From JAEUOS01 sp964470865 (GTDB lineage: Bacteria > Pseudomonadota > Gammaproteobacteria > Burkholderiales > JAEUOS01), in assembly GCA_964470865.1 (NCBI GenBank), contig CAYYFR010000012.1, positions 1 to 60,712 on the forward strand: a stretch of 60,712 nt of DNA. Reading direction: 5' to 3'. The notes below the pieces were generated by a model. The model was not told the origin of the DNA and made no database searches. It worked only from the letters and a program-made list of their open reading frames with translations. Both the position numbers and the translations under genes were made by a program. This document shows, in pieces, positions 54,184-60,712 of this stretch; within the stretch, counting starts at the first letter, position 1; each line of letters starts with the position of its first letter.

Positions 54184-56801
54184 TGAACAGCGCCGATCGC
54201 AAGCCCCTGCCAGGTACTTCGCTTGACTACTTCGACGCGCGCGCGGCGGTCGAGCGTATCGCGCCGGGTGCGTATGACAAGCTGCCCTATTGCTCGCGCG
54301 TGCTGGCCGAAAACCTGGTGCGGCGCTGCGATCCGGCCCAGCTGACCGCGTCGCTTGTGCAACTGATCGAACGCCGCCGCGATCTCGACTTTCCGTGGTT
54401 CCCCACCCGCGTGGTGTGCCACGACATCCTGGGCCAGACCGCGCTGGTGGACTTGGCCGGTCTGCGCGACGCCATCGCCGCCGCCGGCGGCGACCCAGCC
54501 AAGGTCAACCCGGTGGTGCCGGTGCAGTTGATCGTCGACCATTCGCTTTCGGTTGAGAGTGGCGGCTTCGACCCGCAGGCGCTTGAGAAGAACCGCGCCA
54601 TCGAAGACCGGCGCAACGAAGACCGTTTTCATTTCATCGAATGGAGCCGGCTCGCGTTCGAGAATGTCGAAGTGATCCCGGCCGGCAACGGCATCATGCA
54701 CCAGATCAATCTGGAAAAAATGTCGCCGGTGATCCATGCACAGGGCGGCGTCGCCTTCCCCGATACGTTAGTCGGTACCGATAGCCACACGCCCCATGTG
54801 GATGCATTGGGCGTGATCGCCATCGGCGTGGGCGGCCTCGAAGCCGAGAGCGTGATGCTGGGCCGCGCCTCGTGGATGCGCCTGCCCGACATCATCGGCG
54901 TCGAACTGTCGGGCCGGCGCCAGCCCGGCATCACCGCCACCGACATCGTGCTGGTACTCACCGAGTTCCTGCGCAAGCAGAAGGTGGTGGGGGCCTACCT
55001 CGAGTTCTACGGTGCGGGCGCCTCCCTGCTGACCCTGGGCGATCGCGCCACCATTTCCAACATGGCGCCGGAGTACGGCGCCACCGCGGCGATGTTCTCG
55101 ATCGACCAGCAGACCATCAGCTACCTGCGCCTCACCGGGCGCAGCGACGAACAGGTGCGACTGGTTGAAACCTACGCCAAGGCGGCGGGCCTGTGGTCCG
55201 ACACGCTGGGCCAGGTGGAGTACGAGCGCGTTCTCAAGTTCGACCTGTCAAGTGTGGTGCGCACCATGGCCGGCCCGTCGAACCCGCATGCGCGCCTGGC
55301 CACCTCGGAGCTGGCGGCCAAGGGCATCGCCAGGCCGTGGCTATCGGAGGCGGGGCAAATGCCCGACGGCGCCGTGATCATCGCTGCCATCACCAGTTGC
55401 ACCAATACCAGCAACCCGCGCAACGTCATCGCCGCAGGCCTGGTGGCACGCAACGCCAACCGGCTGGGCTTGAAGCGCAAGCCCTGGGTCAAGAGCTCGC
55501 TGGCGCCAGGCTCCAAGACGGTCGCCTTGTACCTGGAGGCAGCCGGCCTGCTGCCGGAGCTGGAAAAGCAAGGCTTTGGCATCGTCGGCTTCGCCTGCAC
55601 CACCTGCAACGGCATGTCCGGCGCGCTCGACCCCGCGATCCAGCGCGAAATCATCGAGCGCGATCTTTACGCCACCGCTGTGCTTTCGGGCAATCGCAAT
55701 TTCGACGGCCGCATCCACCCTTACGCGAAGCAGGCCTTTCTCGCATCGCCCCCGCTGGTGGTGGCCTACGCGCTGGCCGGCACGATCCGCTTCGACATCG
55801 AACGGGATTCATTCGGCAACGACGCCGCCGGCCAGCCGATCACGCTCAAGGACCTGTGGCCTGCGGATGAAGAGATCGATGCCATCGTCGCATCGAGCGT
55901 AAAGCCGGAGCAGTTCCGGCAGGTCTATATCCCGATGTTCGAGGCACGTGCCGCTAGCCACGAAAAGATCAGCCCGCTCTACGCCTGGCGCGCCCAAAGC
56001 ACCTACATTCGCCGCCCGCCATACTGGGACAGCGAGGGTCAGGGCGCGCTGGCGGCCAGCCCGCGCACCCTGAAGGACATGCGCGCGCTGGCGCTTCTGG
56101 GTGACAACATCACCACCGATCACCTGTCGCCATCGAACGCGATCATGCGCGATTCCGCCGCCGGTGAATACCTGGCGAAAATGGGCCTGCCCGAGGAGGA
56201 CTTCAATTCCTACGCCACGCACCGCGGCGACCACTTGACAGCGCAGCGTGCCACCTTCGCCAACCCCACCCTCAACAACGAAATGGCTGTCGAGAGCGGT
56301 CCTGACGGCGCCAAGGCCATGACCGGGTCGCTCGCCCGCCTTGAACCTGAAGGGCGGGTGATGCGCATGTGGGAAGCCATCGAGACCTACATGGAACGCA
56401 GGCAGCCACTGATCATCATCGCCGGCGCCGACTATGGCCAGGGCTCGTCGCGCGACTGGGCCGCCAAGGGCGTGCGCTTAGCCGGCGTCGAGGCGATCGC
56501 CGCCGAAGGCTTCGAGCGCATCCACCGCACCAACCTGATCGGCATGGGCGTGTTGCCGCTGGAATTCAAGGCCGGCACCACGCGCCACACGCTCAAGATC
56601 GACGGCACGGAGACCTTCGATGTCGAAGGCGAACGCACACCGCGCGCCGACTTGACGCTGGTTGTCAAGCGTCGCAATGGCGCACGCGTCGCCGTGCCGG
56701 TCACCTGCCGCCTGGATACCGCCGAAGAGGTGTCGATTTACCAAGCCGGCGGCGTCCTGCAGCGCTTCGCGCAAGACTTTCTGGAAAAGGCCGCCGCATG
56801 A
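54183..56801 (+). CDS. acnD: Fe/S-dependent 2-methylisocitrate dehydratase (aconitase-like)
   Basis: An 872-residue aconitase-family enzyme. Cluster cysteines in AITSCTNTSNP and FACTTCNGMSG. Active-site DNITTDHLSPSN and GSSRDWAAKG near the C-terminus. AcnD dehydrates 2-methylcitrate, forming 2-methyl-cis-aconitate, and needs PrpF in the same operon. It replaces PrpD. The stop overlaps the prpF ATG by 4 bp. The start has no ribosome site, only a 13-bp repeat. Confidence 0.94.
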   Translation: MNSADRKPLPGTSLDYFDARAAVERIAPGAYDKLPYCSRVLAENLVRRCDPAQLTASLVQLIERRRDLDFPWFPTRVVCHDILGQTALVDLAGLRDAIAAAGGDPAKVNPVVPVQLIVDHSLSVESGGFDPQALEKNRAIEDRRNEDRFHFIEWSRLAFENVEVIPAGNGIMHQINLEKMSPVIHAQGGVAFPDTLVGTDSHTPHVDALGVIAIGVGGLEAESVMLGRASWMRLPDIIGVELSGRRQPGITATDIVLVLTEFLRKQKVVGAYLEFYGAGASLLTLGDRATISNMAPEYGATAAMFSIDQQTISYLRLTGRSDEQVRLVETYAKAAGLWSDTLGQVEYERVLKFDLSSVVRTMAGPSNPHARLATSELAAKGIARPWLSEAGQMPDGAVIIAAITSCTNTSNPRNVIAAGLVARNANRLGLKRKPWVKSSLAPGSKTVALYLEAAGLLPELEKQGFGIVGFACTTCNGMSGALDPAIQREIIERDLYATAVLSGNRNFDGRIHPYAKQAFLASPPLVVAYALAGTIRFDIERDSFGNDAAGQPITLKDLWPADEEIDAIVASSVKPEQFRQVYIPMFEARAASHEKISPLYAWRAQSTYIRRPPYWDSEGQGALAASPRTLKDMRALALLGDNITTDHLSPSNAIMRDSAAGEYLAKMGLPEEDFNSYATHRGDHLTAQRATFANPTLNNEMAVESGPDGAKAMTGSLARLEPEGRVMRMWEAIETYMERRQPLIIIAGADYGQGSSRDWAAKGVRLAGVEAIAAEGFERIHRTNLIGMGVLPLEFKAGTTRHTLKIDGTETFDVEGERTPRADLTLVVKRRNGARVAVPVTCRLDTAEEVSIYQAGGVLQRFAQDFLEKAAA

Positions 56802-57997
56802 AAACCTTTGCAGCGCAGATTCGCGTCCCTGCCACCTACATGCGCGGCGGCACCAGCAAGGGCGTGTTTTTCCATGTGCCGGACATGCCGCCGGCGCTGC
56901 AACAGCCGGGCCCGGCGCGCGACGCGTTTTTGCTGCGCCTGATCGGCAGCCCCGACCCCTACGGCAAGCACACCGACGGCATGGGGGGCGCCACCTCGTC
57001 GACCAGCAAGGCCGTGCTGCTGTGCAAGAGCACGCAACCCGGCCACGATGTCGACTATTTGTTCGGCCAGGTCGCCATCGACAAGGCCTTTGTCGACTGG
57101 GCCGGCAATTGCGGCAACCTTTCTGCGGCGGTTGGCCCGTTTGCCATCAGCAACGGCCTGATCGACCCGGCGCGCGTGCCGCAGAACGGCATCGCGACTG
57201 TGCGCATCTGGCAGGCCAACATTCAGAAGACCATCATCTCGCATGTGCAGATGAACCACGGCCTGGTGCAGGAAACCGGCGATTTCGAGCTTGACGGCGT
57301 GACCTTCCCTGCCGCCGAAGTGAAGCTTGAATTCCTCGACCCCGCCGCCGAGGAAGAAGGTGCCGGCGGCGCCCTGTTTCCCACCGGCAACCTGATCGAT
57401 GAACTGGAAGTGCCGGCCGCCGGCAATTTCAAGGGAGGCCGGCTCAAGGCCACCATGCTGACCGCCGGCATTCCGACGATTTTTGTCGAAGCCGCGGCCA
57501 TCGGCTTTGACGGCACCGAATTGCAGGAAGCCATCAACGGCAGCACGGCCAACCTGGCCAAACTCGAAGCCATCCGCACTGCAGGCGCATTGCGCATGGG
57601 GCTCATCAACGCCCCCGAAGAGATGGCCCGGCGCCAGCACATACCCAAGGTGGCCTTCGTGGCACCACCCGCGAGCTATACCGCATCCAGCGGCAAGAGC
57701 ATCGGCGTAGCCGATGTCGACATGCTGGTGCGCGCCATGTCAATGGGCAAGCTGCATCACGCCATGATGGGTACCGCTGCGGTGGCCATCGGCGTGGGCG
57801 CCTGCGTTCCGGGCACCCTGGTCAACCTGGCCGCAGGTGGCGGCGCGCGCTCGGCAGTGCGTTTCGGCCACCCCTCGGGCACGCTTGTCGTGGGCGCCGA
57901 AGCAGTCCAGGCAGGCGGCCAATGGGTGGTCAAGAAGGCGGTGATGAGCCGCAGTGCGCGCGTCTTGATGGAAGGCTTTGTACGCGTGCCGGTTTGA
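56798..57997 (+). CDS. prpF: 2-methylaconitate cis-trans isomerase
   Basis: A 399-residue diaminopimelate-epimerase-like isomerase. YMRGGTSKGVFFH and GNCGNLSAAVGPFA contain the active-site Lys/Cys segments; FGHPSGTLVVGAE is conserved. It isomerises the AcnD product for aconitase. Overlaps acnD by ATGA. Confidence 0.93.
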   Translation: MKTFAAQIRVPATYMRGGTSKGVFFHVPDMPPALQQPGPARDAFLLRLIGSPDPYGKHTDGMGGATSSTSKAVLLCKSTQPGHDVDYLFGQVAIDKAFVDWAGNCGNLSAAVGPFAISNGLIDPARVPQNGIATVRIWQANIQKTIISHVQMNHGLVQETGDFELDGVTFPAAEVKLEFLDPAAEEEGAGGALFPTGNLIDELEVPAAGNFKGGRLKATMLTAGIPTIFVEAAAIGFDGTELQEAINGSTANLAKLEAIRTAGALRMGLINAPEEMARRQHIPKVAFVAPPASYTASSGKSIGVADVDMLVRAMSMGKLHHAMMGTAAVAIGVGACVPGTLVNLAAGGGARSAVRFGHPSGTLVVGAEAVQAGGQWVVKKAVMSRSARVLMEGFVRVPV

Positions 57998-58055
57998 TTC
58001 CGGCCGCGCGTATCCTATTTCAGTCCGCATCGTTTGCATAGCCAAGGAGCTTCAC

Positions 58056-60641
58056 ATGCTAGTTGCATACCGTCAACACGTAGCCGAGCGCGCAGCGCTT
58101 GGCATTGCGCCGCTGCCGCTGTCGGCGCAGCAGACCGCCGACGTCATCGAGCTCCTCAAGGCGCCGCCGGCGGGCGAAGAAAAAGTCTTGGTCGAACTCA
58201 TCACCAATCGCGTGCCCGCCGGGGTGGACGATGCCGCCAAGGTCAAGGCCTCCTACCTGGCGGCGGTCGCGCATGGCAACGAGAAATGCCCGCTGATTTC
58301 GCGCGAGAAGGCCACCGAGCTCCTGGGCACCATGCTGGGTGGATACAACATTCATCCGCTGATCGAACTGCTCGACGATGCCACCATTGGCGGCATCGCC
58401 GCTGGAGCCCTGAAGAAAACCCTGCTGATGTTCGACGCTTTCCATGACGTCAAGGAAAAAGCCGACAAGGGCAATGCCCACGCCAAGGGCGTGATCAGAA
58501 GTTGGGCCGAGGCCGAGTGGTTCACCAGCCGCCCCGAGGTACCCGAAAGCCTGACCATCACGGTGCTCAAGGTGACCGGCGAGACCAATACCGACGACCT
58601 CTCCCCGGCGCCGGACGCCTGGAGCCGGCCGGACATTCCGCTACACGCGCTGGCCATGCTCAAGAACCCGCGCCCGGGTATCACCCCGGAAGAAGAAGGC
58701 AGGCGCGGCCCGATCAAGTTCATGCAGGACCTGCGCGCCAAGGGCAACCTCGTGGCCTACGTGGGCGATGTGGTCGGCACCGGTTCATCACGCAAGTCGG
58801 CCACCAACAGCGTGCTGTGGTGGACCGGTGAAGACATTCCGTTCGTGCCCAACAAGCGCTTCGGCGGAGTCTGCCTGGGCAGCAAGATAGCGCCGATTTT
58901 CTTCAACACCATGGAAGATGCCGGCGCCCTGCCGATCGAACTCGATGTTTCGAAAATGGAAATGGGCGACACCGTTGAACTGCGCCCCTACGAAGGAAAA
59001 GCCCTGAAGAACGGGCAAGTGATCGCCGAGTTCTCCGTGCGCTCCGATGTGATCTTCGACGAAGTGCGTGCCGGTGGCCGCATTCCGTTGATTGTTGGCC
59101 GCGGGCTGACCGCCAAGGCACGCGAGGCGCTCGGCATGCCGCCCTCGACCCTGTTTCGCCTGCCGCAAGTGCCGCCGGACACCGGCAAAGGCTTCACGCT
59201 GGCGCAAAAAATCGTCGGCCGCGCCTGCGGCCTGCCCGCAGACCGTGGCATGCGTCCCGGCACCTACTGCGAGCCACGCATGGCTTCGGTGGGCTCGCAA
59301 GACACCACCGGCCCCATGACCCGCGACGAATTGAAAGACCTGGCCTGTCTGGGCTTCTCCGCCGATCTGGTAATGCAGTCCTTCTGCCACACCGCGCCCT
59401 ATCCGAAGCCGGTCGACATCAAGACCCACCATGAGCTGCCCGAATTCATGTCCAATCGCGGCGGCATTTCACTGCGCGTGGGCGACGGCATCATCCATTC
59501 CTGGTTGAACCGCATGCTGCTGCCCGACACGGTCGGCACCGGCGGCGACTCGCACACACGCTTCCCGATCGGCATCTCGTTCCCTGCGGGCTCAGGGCTG
59601 GTCGCTTTTGCGGCGGCCACCGGCGTGATGCCGCTGGACATGCCGGAGTCGGTGCTGGTGCGCTTCAAGGGCACGATGCAGCCCGGCGTCACCCTGCGTG
59701 ACCTGGTCAACGCGATTCCGCTGGCGGCGATCAAGCGCGGCCTCCTGACAGTGGAGAAAAAAAACAAGAAAAATGTGTTCTCGGGCCGCGTGGTCGAGAT
59801 CGAAGGCCTGCCCAGGCTCAAGTGCGAACAGGCGTTCGAACTGGCCGACGCCACCGCCGAGCGTTCCGCCGGCGGCTGCACCGTGCGCCTGGACCAGGAA
59901 CCGATCATCGAATACATCACCAGCAACATCACCATGCTGAAGTGGATGATCGCCACCGGTTACTCCGACGTGCGCACCATCAAGCGCCGCATCGCCGCGA
60001 TGGAAGCCTGGATCGCCAATCCGCAACTTCTGGCGCCGGACGCCGACGCCGAATACGCGGAAATCATCGAGATCGACATGAACGAGATCAGCGAGCCGAT
60101 CGTCGCCTGCCCCAACGACCCGGACGACGTGAAAACCCTGTCGGACGTGGCCGGTGCCAGGATCGACGAAGTGTTCATCGGCTCCTGCATGACCAACATC
60201 GGCCATTTCCGCGCCGCCTCCAAGCTGCTCGAAAACAAGCGCGACATCCCGGTCAAGCTGTGGATCGCGCCGCCCACCAAGATGGACCAGAAGCAGCTCA
60301 CCGAGGAAGGCCACTACGGCGTACTGGGCTCGGCCGGGGCGCGCATGGAAATGCCGGGCTGCAGCCTGTGCATGGGCAACCAGGCACAGGTCAAGGAAGG
60401 CGCGACCGTATTCTCCACCTCGACCCGCAATTTCCCCAACCGCCTGGGCAAGAACGCCAATGTCTACCTTGGCTCGGCCGAACTGGCGGCGATCTGCTCC
60501 AAGCTCGGCCGCATCCCGACCAGGGAGGAATACATGGCCGACATGGGGGTGATCAATCAGGACGGCTCGAATATCTACAAGTACATGAACTTCGACCAGA
60601 TCAAGGATTTCTCCGACCAGGCCGACAAGGTTACTTCCTGA
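58056..60641 (+). CDS. acnB: Aconitate hydratase B
   Basis: An 861-residue bifunctional aconitase B. The N-terminal HEAT-like domain begins MLVAYRQHVAERAALGIAPL. Cluster Cys residues in GSCMTNIGHFRAA and GCSLCMGNQAQV. Active-site blocks: VGDVVGTGSSRKSATNSV and GTGGDSHTRFPIGISFPAGS. Strong AAGGAG site. In the methylcitrate cycle it rehydrates 2-methyl-cis-aconitate; in the TCA cycle it makes isocitrate. An A8 run lies at 59757-59764. Confidence 0.96.
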   Translation: MLVAYRQHVAERAALGIAPLPLSAQQTADVIELLKAPPAGEEKVLVELITNRVPAGVDDAAKVKASYLAAVAHGNEKCPLISREKATELLGTMLGGYNIHPLIELLDDATIGGIAAGALKKTLLMFDAFHDVKEKADKGNAHAKGVIRSWAEAEWFTSRPEVPESLTITVLKVTGETNTDDLSPAPDAWSRPDIPLHALAMLKNPRPGITPEEEGRRGPIKFMQDLRAKGNLVAYVGDVVGTGSSRKSATNSVLWWTGEDIPFVPNKRFGGVCLGSKIAPIFFNTMEDAGALPIELDVSKMEMGDTVELRPYEGKALKNGQVIAEFSVRSDVIFDEVRAGGRIPLIVGRGLTAKAREALGMPPSTLFRLPQVPPDTGKGFTLAQKIVGRACGLPADRGMRPGTYCEPRMASVGSQDTTGPMTRDELKDLACLGFSADLVMQSFCHTAPYPKPVDIKTHHELPEFMSNRGGISLRVGDGIIHSWLNRMLLPDTVGTGGDSHTRFPIGISFPAGSGLVAFAAATGVMPLDMPESVLVRFKGTMQPGVTLRDLVNAIPLAAIKRGLLTVEKKNKKNVFSGRVVEIEGLPRLKCEQAFELADATAERSAGGCTVRLDQEPIIEYITSNITMLKWMIATGYSDVRTIKRRIAAMEAWIANPQLLAPDADAEYAEIIEIDMNEISEPIVACPNDPDDVKTLSDVAGARIDEVFIGSCMTNIGHFRAASKLLENKRDIPVKLWIAPPTKMDQKQLTEEGHYGVLGSAGARMEMPGCSLCMGNQAQVKEGATVFSTSTRNFPNRLGKNANVYLGSAELAAICSKLGRIPTREEYMADMGVINQDGSNIYKYMNFDQIKDFSDQADKVTS

Positions 60642-60712
60642 ATGGTGTGAGCGGAAACAAGGATAGGAATTTCAACGCCACTTTTTGAAGTGTCTCCTCC
60701 GTTCCCGTCCGA

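Noticed and set aside
52896..54737. A 613-codon minus-strand frame over prpC and acnD
   Set aside because: Antisense to two clear genes; shadow composition.
60670..60690. CACTT-TTTG-AAGTG hairpin after acnB
   Set aside because: Stem of only five pairs and no U-run after it; not a credible terminator.

Overview
This window is GC-rich and comes from a betaproteobacterium, most likely Burkholderiales. The evidence is two Bug-type solute receptors, the acnD-prpF methylcitrate route, and a TCA block in the order mdh / gntR / sdhCDAB-sdhE-gltA / odhAB-lpd-zapE. No RNA genes, insertion sequences, phage genes or CRISPR arrays were seen. The genus cannot be read from sequence alone.

Layout. (1) 1-642: end of a PIN toxin gene and its ribbon-helix-helix antitoxin. 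(2) 899-12086, minus strand: a compact 12-gene catabolic operon. In transcription order it holds maleylacetate reductase, the two 3-oxoadipate CoA-transferase subunits, a beta-hydroxyacid dehydrogenase, an ATZ/TRZ-type amidohydrolase, a second beta-hydroxyacid dehydrogenase, a Bug receptor, a hydroxyquinol/catechol-type intradiol dioxygenase, an FAD aromatic monooxygenase, a TauE-type membrane protein, an NTF2-fold protein and a RutE-like flavin reductase. A divergent IclR regulator (12235-13047) faces it across an intergenic region with repeated GTTCG half-sites. The lower route (hydroxyquinol to maleylacetate to 3-oxoadipate to its CoA ester) is readable; the upper substrate is not. (3) 13110-17966: AI-2E-type transporter, SDR, aldehyde dehydrogenase, and a membrane-anchored protein of unknown function. 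(4) 18119-22446, plus strand: SMP-30 lactonase, GntR/FCD regulator, isopropylmalate/tartrate-type dehydrogenase, Gfo/Idh/MocA oxidoreductase, a probably frameshifted mini-ORF and an ABM monooxygenase. This looks like a self-regulated sugar-acid or hydroxyacid pathway. (5) 22457-30715, minus strand: thioesterase, a second Bug receptor, and a four-gene peptide-type ABC importer of unusual architecture. (6) 30795-36713, plus strand: fabI, then an oxamate carbamoyltransferase set (FdrA, carbamate kinase, DUF2877, DUF1116) ending in a DUF2848 relic.

(7) 36795-60641: central carbon metabolism. Minus strand: sdhCDAB, sdhE, gltA, odhA, odhB, lpd, zapE, preceded by a GntR/UTRA regulator. Plus strand, divergent: mdh, a CitE-like lyase, prpB, prpC, acnD, prpF, acnB. 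The two arms share a short AT-rich regulatory region (about 49850-49920) with a perfect TCTTATATAAGA palindrome. Together they encode most of the TCA cycle plus the 2-methylcitrate cycle, so propionyl-CoA and acetyl-CoA oxidation are co-located.

The least explained parts are the 12-gene hydroxyquinol-type operon, the self-regulated SMP-30 cluster, and the oxamate cluster with its degraded tail gene. All functions are assigned by reading translated motifs; no database search was run.
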